From positions 310,001 through 374,000 of the forward strand of contig NZ_CP007770.1 in the NCBI RefSeq assembly GCF_000816185.1: DNA of 64,000 bases, read 5' to 3'. Positions 27,995-36,840 of this stretch are shown here, one piece after another (the stretch's first letter is position 1; each line of letters begins with the position of its first letter). Origin of the DNA: Campylobacter insulaenigrae NCTC 12927 (GTDB taxonomy: Bacteria > Campylobacterota > Campylobacteria > Campylobacterales > Campylobacteraceae). The notes under the pieces were generated by a model. The model was not told the origin of the DNA. It did not search any database and worked only from the letters and a program-made list of their open reading frames with translations. Both the position numbers and the translations under genes were made by a program.

Positions 27995-28506
27995 AAATGG
28001 AAGGTAAAAAAACATTTTGGCCTTATGGAATTTTAATTTCACTAGTGCTTATTGTGTTTGCTTGTATTGTAACAATTTTAATAGCAAGTAAGGCTCCAGT
28101 TTATGAAGATAATTTTTATTTTGATACCTATCAAAATGTAGAATTAAATTATAATGAAATACAAAATAGACAAAAAGAATTCGATAATAATTTTAAATTA
28201 ATTTTAAATAATGATAATTTTAAATCTAAAAATAACACAGTATATCTTATAAATGATGGAAATGATATTATAAAAATTGATATAGAAAATTTTAAAGATT
28301 ATGACTTAAAAAATCTTAAAGTTGAAGCTTTGCTTACTCGTCCACATACTAATAAAATGGATCAAAAAATTGAAGCTAAATTGCTTGATTCTTCTTTAGT
28401 TTTTAACTTAAATATTAAAGAAAAAGGGGTGTGGCAACTTCTTGTGAAAATTACTCAAAATGATGATAGTATAGGATTTTTTAAATTCTATTTAAAAACT
28501 AAATGA
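27991..28506 (+). CDS. FixH-like protein for cbb3 oxidase maturation
   Basis: A 171-residue protein with one N-terminal helix (FWPYGILISLVLIVFACIVTI) followed by KAPVYEDNFYFDTYQNVELNYNEI, a pattern typical of FixH/CcoH, and a periplasmic beta-rich domain. FixH/CcoH proteins are needed for assembly of cbb3 oxidase. It overlaps the preceding gene by ATGA and addB by ATGA, and ends the oxidase-related block (Cj1483c-like). Family fairly sure. Confidence 0.75.
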   Translation: MKMEGKKTFWPYGILISLVLIVFACIVTILIASKAPVYEDNFYFDTYQNVELNYNEIQNRQKEFDNNFKLILNNDNFKSKNNTVYLINDGNDIIKIDIENFKDYDLKNLKVEALLTRPHTNKMDQKIEAKLLDSSLVFNLNIKEKGVWQLLVKITQNDDSIGFFKFYLKTK

Positions 28507-30893
28507 AGCTTTTAGTATTTAGCTCTTCAAGGGCCACTAGAAAATATTATGAGGATAAATTAAGAGAAAATTTATTAGTTGATCAAGCTATAAATATGGC
28601 TGATTTTATGCAAAAAATAATCTTTTCTTCATACTTTAAAGCAAGCTCATATGAACGTTTACTTTTGATGAAAAAAGCTTGTGAACGGACTAAAAATTTA
28701 GAAAAAGAGCTAAAAATTTCTAGTAATTTTTTTGTATTTTTAAAAAATAACGCTTATCTGTTTAGTTTTTTTAAAGAATTGAGTGTGAGTAAAAAAAGCA
28801 TAAAAGATTTATATTATAATGATGTCTATGCTCAATATGATGAACATTTAAAAATTTTAGAAGAGCTTTTTGATAATTATCTTATTTTACTTAAAGAACA
28901 AAACTTATATGATGATATTTCATTGAGCTACGAATATGAAATTAACACGAGTTTTATAAAAAATTATGATGAAATAATTTTTGATTTTCAAGGATTTATT
29001 AGTGATTTTGAAGAAGAAATCTTAGAAAAAATTAAAAAATATATTCCATTGAAAATTAAATTTTCTTGTACAAAATTTAATAAAGATTTTTTGATAAATT
29101 TTAAGTTAATTCAAAATATAGAATTTAAGGAAAATTATAATTATCTCTATGATTGCAATCATAATAAAATTTTAAAAGAAGAGAGTTTTTATAAAAATAC
29201 TCAAGTTTCTTATAAAAAATTTAATCTCAGATCTTTGCAAGTTGCTTTTGTGTTTGAAAAAATTAATAGTTTTTTAAAAAATGGTATTAGAGCAAAAGAT
29301 ATTGTTGTAATTACTCCTGATGAAGATTTTAGTGAACTTTTAAGACTTTATGATAAAAATAATGTATTAAATTTTGCAGTCGGAAAAAATATTAAAAATA
29401 CGCATTTTTATCACAAATTAAAAACACTTTATCTTGCAGCCAAAGATGAAGAATATAATTATAAAAAACTAGATTTAGCAAACGATGAAGTATTAAATTT
29501 ACATGATTGTAATTTGCATATTTTTAATACTAAAGAGCAATTTGATATCTTTAAAAAATATTTTGATGAAAAAGTTGATTTTGATTTTTTTGAAAAGATA
29601 ATACAAGATTTGCTTATCGAAAGTGATGATGAGCTTATATATAAAATACAAGAAGAACTTGTTTTTATTAGCGAGCTTATAAAACACTATAAATTGAGTC
29701 TATGTCAAATTTTAGAATTATTTTTTATGCAAATTGATGATATAAAATTAAGTAGTGTTGGGGGAGGAGAGGTAACAGTAATGGGACTCTTAGAAAGTAG
29801 GGGTCTTAATTTTGATGGAGTTATTGTTGTTGATTTTAATGATGAATTTATCCCCAAACGAGTTGCTAGTGAGTTGTTTTTAAATAATGAAATTCGTAAA
29901 AAAGCAGGATTAATTACTCACATTCAAAGAGAAAATTTACAAAGACATTATTACTATATGCTTTTAGTAAAAGCCAAATTTATAGGTATTTCCTATGTAG
30001 AAAATGAAGAAAAGATTAAATCAAGATTTTTAAAAGAACTTGATTTTGTTTTTATAGAGGATAATATTTATAGCAATGTAGCCTATGCAAAATATTTTCA
30101 ATCTCAAAAAGAAAATTCTAGTTTTAATCTTGAGCCTATCACTCATATAAAAGCTAAGCATGATTATTTTAAAAATGATTTATCTTTTTCTAGATTAAAT
30201 CTTTTGATTAATTATGGATTGGACTATTATTATAAATATGTTTTGCATTTAAAAGAACCAAAAAAACTAGATAATACGATGAAAACCAATGAATTTGGAA
30301 ATTGCATTCATAAGGCTTTAGAAATTTACTATACACAAAAATCTAAAAATAATTTTGATTATAAAATTTTTATGGATGTGGTAAAAAATTTAAAGGATTA
30401 TTCTTTAGATTCTTTAAATTTAGCTTTAATTCAAGAAATTTTCAAAGAATTTGAAAAAATGGATAATGAGCATTTTAAACAGGGCTATGTTGTGGAAAAA
30501 TGTGAATTTATACCATCGAAAAAAGAATTTATTGCAGACAATGGAGTTAAAATTTATAGTGTTGGTTGTATAGATAGACTTGATAATAACAATACAGAAA
30601 GAATGATTATAGATTATAAAAGTGGAAAGATAAATGAAAAATCTTATCAGCTTGCTTTTTATAAGTTTTTATTAGAAAATCAAAATTCATTAGTAAATTT
30701 AAAAGCTTGTTTTTATGATTTAAAAAATATAAAGATTATTTATGAAAATGCTGAAAGCAAAAGCGTACAAGAACTCAAAGATTTGTTAAATGAGCTTTCT
30801 AAAGAACCTTTAGAAAAAGAATTTTTTAATCATAAAAATGATAATACCTATAGTTTTTATACCATGTTGTATAAAAAGGAGTTTAAACTTTGA
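28503..30893 (+). CDS. addB: AddB-like recombination nuclease subunit
   Basis: The B subunit of an AddAB-type helicase-nuclease that resects double-strand breaks for RecA. The 796-residue protein lacks a good Walker A at its N-terminus (KLLVFSSSRATRKYYEDKL), as in epsilonproteobacterial AddB. It has a degenerate helicase core with TVMGLLESRGLNFDGVIVVDFND near 425. The C-terminal PD-(D/E)XK nuclease shows SVGCIDRLD followed by MIIDYKSGKINEKSYQLAFYK. A cysteine set for the iron-sulfur staple of classical AddB is not obvious. It overlaps addA by ATGA-type coupling, supporting a two-subunit complex. Fast-evolving, but context is strong. Confidence 0.85.
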   Translation: MKLLVFSSSRATRKYYEDKLRENLLVDQAINMADFMQKIIFSSYFKASSYERLLLMKKACERTKNLEKELKISSNFFVFLKNNAYLFSFFKELSVSKKSIKDLYYNDVYAQYDEHLKILEELFDNYLILLKEQNLYDDISLSYEYEINTSFIKNYDEIIFDFQGFISDFEEEILEKIKKYIPLKIKFSCTKFNKDFLINFKLIQNIEFKENYNYLYDCNHNKILKEESFYKNTQVSYKKFNLRSLQVAFVFEKINSFLKNGIRAKDIVVITPDEDFSELLRLYDKNNVLNFAVGKNIKNTHFYHKLKTLYLAAKDEEYNYKKLDLANDEVLNLHDCNLHIFNTKEQFDIFKKYFDEKVDFDFFEKIIQDLLIESDDELIYKIQEELVFISELIKHYKLSLCQILELFFMQIDDIKLSSVGGGEVTVMGLLESRGLNFDGVIVVDFNDEFIPKRVASELFLNNEIRKKAGLITHIQRENLQRHYYYMLLVKAKFIGISYVENEEKIKSRFLKELDFVFIEDNIYSNVAYAKYFQSQKENSSFNLEPITHIKAKHDYFKNDLSFSRLNLLINYGLDYYYKYVLHLKEPKKLDNTMKTNEFGNCIHKALEIYYTQKSKNNFDYKIFMDVVKNLKDYSLDSLNLALIQEIFKEFEKMDNEHFKQGYVVEKCEFIPSKKEFIADNGVKIYSVGCIDRLDNNNTERMIIDYKSGKINEKSYQLAFYKFLLENQNSLVNLKACFYDLKNIKIIYENAESKSVQELKDLLNELSKEPLEKEFFNHKNDNTYSFYTMLYKKEFKL

Positions 30894-33640
30894 GTTACAA
30901 ATTTAAACCTTTTTTAGCTTTGGAAGCTAGTGCAGGAAGTGGAAAAACTTTTGCTTTGAGTGTGCGTTTTGTGGCTTTGATTTTAATGGGTGCAAAAATT
31001 AATGAAATTTTAGCGTTAACCTTTACCAATAAAGCTGCAAATGAAATGAAAGAAAGAATATTTAAGACATTTTTAGAATTTGATGAGCTTGAAAATGGTG
31101 AAAGTAAGGCTGAATGTCTTGAGCTTATGAAAATGTTGGATAAAAGCAAACATGAGCTCGTCACCTTAAGGGAAAAATATAAAGATGATTTTTTAAGATC
31201 CAAACTTAATATCTATACTTTTGATAGCTTTTTTTCACAAATCATAAGAGCTTTTGCTTTAAATTTGGGTTTTATGAGTGATTTTAAGATTGCACAACCT
31301 CAAGATAACTATAAGAATTTTGTTAAAAGATTAGATGATGAAGAATTACAAACTTTAGCTTATTATATCATCCAAACAAAAAGCAAAAGTGACTTTTTGC
31401 AAAATCTTGAAAATTTATATGTAAAACATTGCGATGTTAAACCAAATCCAAAAGCTCACTTTCCAAGTAAAGCTGCTTTAGAAAAAAATATCGATGAGTT
31501 TATAGCTTATGCAAAAAATTTAAGTGCAAATAAAAATTATCTTTCAAATTTTAATTTTGAAAGAATGGAAGATTTTTTTGCTAAGCCTATTATCAGTAAT
31601 TTAGATAAAAATTATTTTGTAAAAATTATTGATAATGAATTTTTACAAAAAAGAGCAGAGCTTATACAAAATGCAAAAGAATATTTTAATCAAATGGAAA
31701 ATTACCGCATTAGTATGCTTGCAAAGCTTTTGGCACATTTTAAAGAAGCAAGAAATGAAAATAATGCTAAACAAAATGTATTGACTTTTTCAGATATAGC
31801 TTTAAAAACGTATGAGTTAATTAGTGATGAAGCTAATAAAGATTTGATTTATTTTAGACTTGATGGTTACATCTCGCATTTATTGATTGATGAATTTCAA
31901 GATACTAATGTTTTGCAATATCAAATTTTAAAGCTTATCATAGCTGAACTTGTTTCTGGTGAAGGTGCGAAAAAAAACAGAAGTTTTTTTTATGTGGGGG
32001 ATAAAAAACAGAGTATATATAGTTTTAGAGGAGGAAAAAAAGAGCTTTTTGATAAACTTTTAAAAGATTTTCCACAAATAAAATTAGAGCACTTAGATAC
32101 AAATTATCGTAGTAAAAAAAATATAGTTGAATATGTAAATGAAATTTTTAAAGATAAATTCTTTGATGCTAAATTGAAGCCTAATTTTACATTGCAAAAG
32201 AGTGTTAAAGAAGGCGGGTATGTACAAATTTTACAAAATAAAATTCCAGTTAAGGGTTCTGCTATTGATGCAAGTAATAAGGAAATTTTAAATATTATAA
32301 ATAAGCTTACAGAAAAAGGGATAAAACTTGATGAAATTTGTATTTTAGTATGGGTAAATAAAGATGCAACTTTGATTCAAGAATTTCTTGAAGAAAATGG
32401 TATTAAAGCTTACACACAAAGCAATGTGCCTTTGTTAGATTGTATTAGCGTGAGGGTACTTTTTGAGTATGCAAAGGCTTGTGTTTTTAAAGATGAGTTT
32501 AGTTTATATTTTGTAAATAGTATTTTAGAAAAGAATTTAAATTATCTTGAGCTTGATTTAAATTATAGTGTAGTTGAAATTTTAAAATATTTAGCAGATA
32601 TTTTAAAACTTGATTTAAGTGATTTAAATTTGATTTCTTATTTTGAATATGCCAATGCTTTTGATAATTTTATAGATTTTTTATTTAGCCCTTGCGAATT
32701 AAATTCTTTACAAGAGCAAAACGATGGAATAAATATAATGACTGTACATAAATCTAAAGGACTTGAATTTGAAAATTTAATCGTACTTGATAGACTTAGC
32801 AAAAAAGCTTCAGATAATGAAACTTTGATGTTTGATTATGATTTGGAGCAAGGTTGGGAAGTAAAATACAAACATAGTGCTAGAAAATATCTTGAAGATG
32901 AAAACTACAATACCTTTTTAGCCAAAAGAGAAAAACTCCAAGCAGAAGATGAAATAAATTGTTTATATGTAGCACTTACTAGAGCTAAAAATTCTCTTTT
33001 TATCATAAAAAATGATGAGAGTTTTAAGACTTTTAAGAGTTATTTTCAAGACTATGAAGAAAAACAAATAGGTATTTTAGAAGAACACTATGTAAAAGAA
33101 AAAAAGAAACCTTTAGAAAATTTAGGACAAATAGAAGAATTTGAAGATTTCCAAAAAGTAAATTTACAAGAAGTTAAGGTAAAAAGTCATCTTTCAAGTG
33201 TACAGATACATTTTGGTTTAGCTTTGCATGAGTTTTTGCAATATTTTGACTTTAATAATAAAAATAATTTTGAATTTTGTAAGCAAATGATATGTAAAAA
33301 ATATCGTTTTTACTTAGATGATGAGAGTTTTACAGATCTTTTTAAAAGGCTTATGATGCTTTTAGAAAATAAAAATTTTAATGTACTTTTAGCTGGTAAA
33401 AAGTTACTAAAAGAGCAAATCATCACTTATAATGGTGAGCAAAAGCAGCTTGATATGCTTGCATTTGATGATAATGAAGCTATCATTATAGACTATAAAA
33501 CAGGTATTAATTTAAACGAACATAAAAAGCAAATCTTACTTTATAAAGAAGCCATAGAAAAAATCTTAACTAAGACTTCTACTAAGGCTTTTTTGGTATA
33601 TGTTTTAAAAGATAAAGTGGATATAATAGAGGTTGTTTAA
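30890..33640 (+). CDS. addA: AddA-like UvrD-family helicase-nuclease
   Basis: The motor subunit of the AddAB complex, 916 residues, superfamily 1A. All helicase motifs are visible: LEASAGSGKTFALS (Walker A, near 12-25), LTFTNKAANEMKERI, LLIDEFQDTNVLQYQIL (Walker B), FYVGDKKQSIYSFRGG, LDTNYRSKKNIVEYVN, MTVHKSKGLEFENLIVLD and NCLYVALTRAKNSLFII. The C-terminal nuclease signature is QLDMLAFDDNEAIIIDYKTG. In C. jejuni this pair (Cj1481c/Cj1482c) is needed for recombinational repair and chicken colonisation. The start overlaps the addB stop. Confidence 0.93.
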   Translation: MSYKFKPFLALEASAGSGKTFALSVRFVALILMGAKINEILALTFTNKAANEMKERIFKTFLEFDELENGESKAECLELMKMLDKSKHELVTLREKYKDDFLRSKLNIYTFDSFFSQIIRAFALNLGFMSDFKIAQPQDNYKNFVKRLDDEELQTLAYYIIQTKSKSDFLQNLENLYVKHCDVKPNPKAHFPSKAALEKNIDEFIAYAKNLSANKNYLSNFNFERMEDFFAKPIISNLDKNYFVKIIDNEFLQKRAELIQNAKEYFNQMENYRISMLAKLLAHFKEARNENNAKQNVLTFSDIALKTYELISDEANKDLIYFRLDGYISHLLIDEFQDTNVLQYQILKLIIAELVSGEGAKKNRSFFYVGDKKQSIYSFRGGKKELFDKLLKDFPQIKLEHLDTNYRSKKNIVEYVNEIFKDKFFDAKLKPNFTLQKSVKEGGYVQILQNKIPVKGSAIDASNKEILNIINKLTEKGIKLDEICILVWVNKDATLIQEFLEENGIKAYTQSNVPLLDCISVRVLFEYAKACVFKDEFSLYFVNSILEKNLNYLELDLNYSVVEILKYLADILKLDLSDLNLISYFEYANAFDNFIDFLFSPCELNSLQEQNDGINIMTVHKSKGLEFENLIVLDRLSKKASDNETLMFDYDLEQGWEVKYKHSARKYLEDENYNTFLAKREKLQAEDEINCLYVALTRAKNSLFIIKNDESFKTFKSYFQDYEEKQIGILEEHYVKEKKKPLENLGQIEEFEDFQKVNLQEVKVKSHLSSVQIHFGLALHEFLQYFDFNNKNNFEFCKQMICKKYRFYLDDESFTDLFKRLMMLLENKNFNVLLAGKKLLKEQIITYNGEQKQLDMLAFDDNEAIIIDYKTGINLNEHKKQILLYKEAIEKILTKTSTKAFLVYVLKDKVDIIEVV

Positions 33641-34036
33641 TAATATATAGACTCTATGTAAATTTTCCACTTTTATCTATAAAGTCATATTCGTCATTTT
33701 ATTACCAAACTTTCATTTATAAAATTATAAGAAGCAAATACACTAAGACAAGTTTTGCTTATCTTGCCTTATTTTTTGCTATATTTTCTCCCAAAATTTT
33801 TATATTTGCTATTTGTTTGTTCGGGTAATTGTATGAGTTTTATTTCTTTTTATATTATAATAAGCGTATTTTTGCTTTATAAAATATTTTATATCGCAAT
33901 TTTTGATATTAAAGTATTTAAGAATAAGTTGCAAGAAAAAGAAAATATTTAAACTTTAAAAATTCTTAAATTAAGTATTAGTTAAGCTAAAATAATTATA
34001 ATCTCATTTTTAAAAAAAATTTTTGGCAAAGGTAAG
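33641..34036. other. 396-base region with at most a small doubtful membrane ORF
   Basis: Between addA and rplM. A plus-strand frame at 33755-33952 (TTG start, 65 codons) is strongly hydrophobic (FLLYFLPKFLYLLFVC, then SFISFYIIISVFLLYKIFYI) but has no ribosome site, and such frames arise easily in AT-rich DNA. On the minus strand, 33647-33691 reads DEYDFIDKSGKFT before a stop, resembling the end of a WG-repeat protein, with stops just upstream. Both may be gene remnants. The right end holds the rplM promoter. Confidence 0.4.
33997..34002 (+). promoter_or_regulatory. -10 box for rplM-rpsI
   Basis: A perfect TATAAT about 40 bases before rplM, preceded by AT-rich DNA. The leader of about 30 bases shows no obvious L13-binding structure to my eye. 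A TTGGCAAAGGTAAG ribosome site lies before the start. Confidence 0.5.
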
Positions 34037-34039
34037 ATG

Positions 34040-34465
34040 ATGACAAAGATAACAAAGCCAAACGAAGCAAAACGCGAATGGATCGTTTTAGACGCTGAAG
34101 GAAAGCGTTTTGGTCGTCTTTTAACAGAGGTGGCGACTATTTTAAGAGGTAAAAATAAACCTTGCTATACTCCAAATGTTGATTGTGGAGATTATGTAAT
34201 CATTATTAATGCTTCTAAAGCAGTTTTCACAGGTGCAAATAAGGCAGAAGATAAATTATATCACAGACATTCAGGGTATTTTGGAAGCGTAAAAAGCGAA
34301 AAATTTGGTGATTTATTAGAAAAAAATCCAGTTAAATTATATAAATTAGCAGTTCGTGGTATGTTACCTAAAACGAATTTAGGTAGAGCTATGCTTAAAA
34401 AATTAAAAATTTATGCAGGTAGCGAACACCCTCATACTGCTCAAATTGCTAATAAAGGAAAATAA
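34040..34465 (+). CDS. rplM: Ribosomal protein L13 (uL13)
   Basis: A large-subunit ribosomal protein, 141 residues, with the family motifs [37 protein letters not shown] and [19 protein letters not shown]. There are two adjacent ATG codons; the second (34040) gives the usual MTKITKPNE start and better spacing from AAAGGTAAG. Cotranscribed with rpsI, two bases downstream, the standard bacterial pair. Confidence 0.97.
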   Translation: MTKITKPNEAKREWIVLDAEGKRFGRLLTEVATILRGKNKPCYTPNVDCGDYVIIINASKAVFTGANKAEDKLYHRHSGYFGSVKSEKFGDLLEKNPVKLYKLAVRGMLPKTNLGRAMLKKLKIYAGSEHPHTAQIANKGK

Positions 34466-34467
34466 TC

Positions 34468-34857
34468 ATGGCAACAACATATGCAACAGGTAAAAGAAAA
34501 ACTGCTATAGCTAAAGTTTGGGTAAAACCTGGCAGTGGTAAAATCATTGTTAATGGTGTAGATTTAAACACTTGGCTTGGCGGACATGAAGCTATAAAAT
34601 TAAAAGTAGTTCAACCTTTATTAGTAACAAAACAAGAAACTTCTATGGATATTAAAGCGACTACTTTAGGCGGTGGTTATAGTGCTCAAGCAGAAGCTTT
34701 AAGACATGGAATTTCAAGAGCTTTAGCGGCTATGGATGCAGATTTTAGGACATTATTAAAACCAAAAGGACTTCTTACTAGAGATAGTAGAACTGTTGAG
34801 CGTAAAAAATACGGTCGTAGAAAAGCAAGAAGAAGTCCTCAATTTTCTAAACGTTAA
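34468..34857 (+). CDS. rpsI: Ribosomal protein S9 (uS9)
   Basis: A small-subunit ribosomal protein, 129 residues, with [20 protein letters not shown] at the N-terminus, the [19 protein letters not shown] segment and the basic tail [18 protein letters not shown], whose last arginine contacts P-site tRNA. It ends the rplM-rpsI operon at a clear terminator hairpin. Confidence 0.97.
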   Translation: MATTYATGKRKTAIAKVWVKPGSGKIIVNGVDLNTWLGGHEAIKLKVVQPLLVTKQETSMDIKATTLGGGYSAQAEALRHGISRALAAMDADFRTLLKPKGLLTRDSRTVERKKYGRRKARRSPQFSKR

Positions 34858-34864
34858 TTTTATT

Positions 34865-34887
34865 GGATCCTTTCTCAGGATCCTTTT
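34865..34887 (+). terminator. Terminator after rpsI
   Basis: GGATCCT, loop TTCTC, AGGATCC followed by TTTTCTCG, eight bases after the rpsI stop. A compact 7-bp GC-containing stem with U-run; convincing. Confidence 0.85.
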
Positions 34888-34974
34888 CTCGTATATTTCA
34901 ACTATTCCAAAATATTTTTATTTCGTTTAAAAACACAAGATTTTTTATTTATAATAAATATCTATAATTTTATT

Positions 34975-35045
34975 TGTCCGATCAGGGAAACCTCCTTTTT
35001 GTAGTAAATTAAGCCTCTCTCCCAAGAGGCTTATCTTATTTTAAT
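34975..35045 (+). ncRNA. Candidate small RNA between rpsI and cadF
   Basis: After the rpsI terminator a perfect TATAAT (34963-34968) is followed by a stretch with no ORF. It holds an unpaired C/U-rich segment, GGGAAACCTCCTTTTTG (34985-35001), complementary to a Shine-Dalgarno, then a strong 9-bp hairpin TAAGCCTCT (35010-35018), loop CTCCCA, AGAGGCTTA (35025-35033) and a T-rich tail. Promoter, single-stranded seed and terminator hairpin is the layout of a trans-acting sRNA of about 70 nt. It could instead be the cadF leader with an attenuator. Ends are approximate. Confidence 0.5.
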
Positions 35046-35095
35046 ATTCTTTTTTATACAATCATATGGAATTTTTATTTTTTAAGGAAAAGCGT

Positions 35096-36073
35096 ATGAA
35101 AAAGATCATTGGGTTGTTAAGTGTAGCAACAGCTTTATTTGCTTTTGATGCAAATAAAATAGAAATTACTCCTACTTTTAACTATACAGTTCCAGAAGGA
35201 AATTTGGATCTTAAGAACTATGGCGGTGTTGGTATAAGATTTGGCTACCATCATGATGATTTTTGGTTAGATCAAACAGAATTAGGTATAGAATACTACA
35301 ATAACGCAAAATACAATCATCCACAAGATAAACAACAGTTAAGAACCAATGTGTCAAGATTTTATACAAATGCTATCAAAGGAATGGATTTGATGGATAA
35401 TGTGTATTTATATGGTTTATTAGGAGCTGGTTATGAGTATTTAAATCATGGACTATATGAAAATAAAAGTGGTGCGTTTGCACAATATGGTGGTGGCTTA
35501 AAATTTGCTCTAAGTGAAAATTTGGCTTTGAGATTTGAAGCTAGAGATCAAATTAAATTTAATAATGCTGACCATAATTTAATTTCTACGGTTGGGTTGA
35601 GTTTTTATTTTGGAAACAAAGAGCAAAAAATGCCGGAAACAAAAAATGTACAGATGACTTCAACTCATAAAATGGATAAAAATTGTAAAGAGCCACGAAA
35701 AGGTGCTTTATTAGATCATATAGGCTGTGAAAAGACTATTGCTTTAGAGGGGCATTTTGGCTTTGATCAAATTACTATAAATCCAGAATTTGAACAAAAA
35801 ATTCAAGAGGTAGGTAAAGTTTTAGAAGAAAATCCACAATATTATACAATTTTAGAAGGACATACTGATAGTACAGGAACTAAAGCTTATAATGATAAAT
35901 TATCTTTAGATCGTGCTAATGCGGTTGCAAAACAACTTGAAAAAGCCGGTGTTTCAAAAAATAAAATTGAAGTAAAGGGTTATGGGTATGATAAGCCAGT
36001 TGCTGGTAACGATACCAAAGAAGGTCGTGCTAAAAATAGACGTGTTGAAGCTAAATTTTTTATAAAAGAATAA
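35096..36073 (+). CDS. cadF: Fibronectin-binding outer membrane protein CadF
   Basis: An OmpA-like adhesin of 325 residues that anchors to peptidoglycan and, in C. jejuni, binds host fibronectin. It has signal peptide [17 protein letters not shown], an eight-strand barrel domain to about residue 173, a linker with a cysteine pair (C197 and C211), and a C-terminal OmpA domain ([20 protein letters not shown] and [12 protein letters not shown]). Start ATG 35096 follows TTAAGGAAAAGCGT. At the position of the C. jejuni FRLS fibronectin motif this protein has FALS (137-140), so the key arginine is lost. Identity firm; adhesion strength unknown. Confidence 0.93.
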   Translation: MKKIIGLLSVATALFAFDANKIEITPTFNYTVPEGNLDLKNYGGVGIRFGYHHDDFWLDQTELGIEYYNNAKYNHPQDKQQLRTNVSRFYTNAIKGMDLMDNVYLYGLLGAGYEYLNHGLYENKSGAFAQYGGGLKFALSENLALRFEARDQIKFNNADHNLISTVGLSFYFGNKEQKMPETKNVQMTSTHKMDKNCKEPRKGALLDHIGCEKTIALEGHFGFDQITINPEFEQKIQEVGKVLEENPQYYTILEGHTDSTGTKAYNDKLSLDRANAVAKQLEKAGVSKNKIEVKGYGYDKPVAGNDTKEGRAKNRRVEAKFFIKE

Positions 36074-36076
36074 TTT

Positions 36077-36721
36077 TTGTTTAAAAAAACAATTTTATTT
36101 GATTTAGATGGAACTTTGATTGATTCAACAAGTGCTATTTTAGAGGGATTTGATGCTGCATTTAAAGCTTTTAATCAAATCCCTAAGGATCATGCTCTTG
36201 TTAAATCTTTAATAGGGTTTCCATTAGATATAGCTTTTGAAAAACTTGGTGTAGAAAAAGATCAAATTCAAGATTACATAACAGCTTATAGGGAAGTTTA
36301 TCAAAAAATTTATATAGAACAGACATTTTTGTTACCCCAAGCAAAAGAAAGTGTTTGCGAGGCAAATTTATTTGCTGATTTGGCTGTTGTTACTACTAAA
36401 AGTTCGAAATTCTCTAAACCTTTACTTGAGCATTTGGAGATTGGAGAATATTTCAAAATTATTATAGGTAGAGATGATGTGGTTCATCCTAAACCGAATG
36501 CTGAACCTATTTTATTGGCATTAAAAAGACTTGGGAAAACACAAAATGATTCTTTTATGATAGGTGATACTCATTTGGATATTTTAGCTGCACAAAATGC
36601 TAATATTTCTCCTATCGCAGTTAGTAGTGGCTATGAAGCAAAGGAGAGTTTAAATCAATTTAATATTCCCGTATTTGATAATACTTTTGAAGCTGTTCAG
36701 TATTTAAAAAATATCCGATAA
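36077..36721 (+). CDS. HAD-family phosphatase (phosphoglycolate phosphatase-like)
   Basis: A 214-residue haloacid dehalogenase-fold hydrolase with the catalytic motif ILFDLDGTLIDST at residues 6-18, motif II VVTTKSS near 107, the lysine in VHPKPNAEPI near 140 and motif III IGDTHLDILAAQNA near 165. A helical cap domain lies between. It starts with TTG 4 bases after the cadF stop, with no separate ribosome site, so it probably depends on cadF translation. The equivalent is Cj1477c. Substrate not readable from sequence. Confidence 0.85.
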   Translation: MFKKTILFDLDGTLIDSTSAILEGFDAAFKAFNQIPKDHALVKSLIGFPLDIAFEKLGVEKDQIQDYITAYREVYQKIYIEQTFLLPQAKESVCEANLFADLAVVTTKSSKFSKPLLEHLEIGEYFKIIIGRDDVVHPKPNAEPILLALKRLGKTQNDSFMIGDTHLDILAAQNANISPIAVSSGYEAKESLNQFNIPVFDNTFEAVQYLKNIR

Positions 36722-36840
36722 ATTCACACTTTAAATTACACTATATAGTAGAATATTTTTTTTTTATTAATGTTTAAGATAATAAAAGATAAAGTAGCTA
36801 CTGATTTAAAATAAATGATTAAATAAGGGTAGATTATACA

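Noticed and set aside
29499-29687. Hydrophobic minus-strand frame inside addB
   Set aside because: It lies opposite a well-supported gene and reflects AT-rich codons; no start signals.
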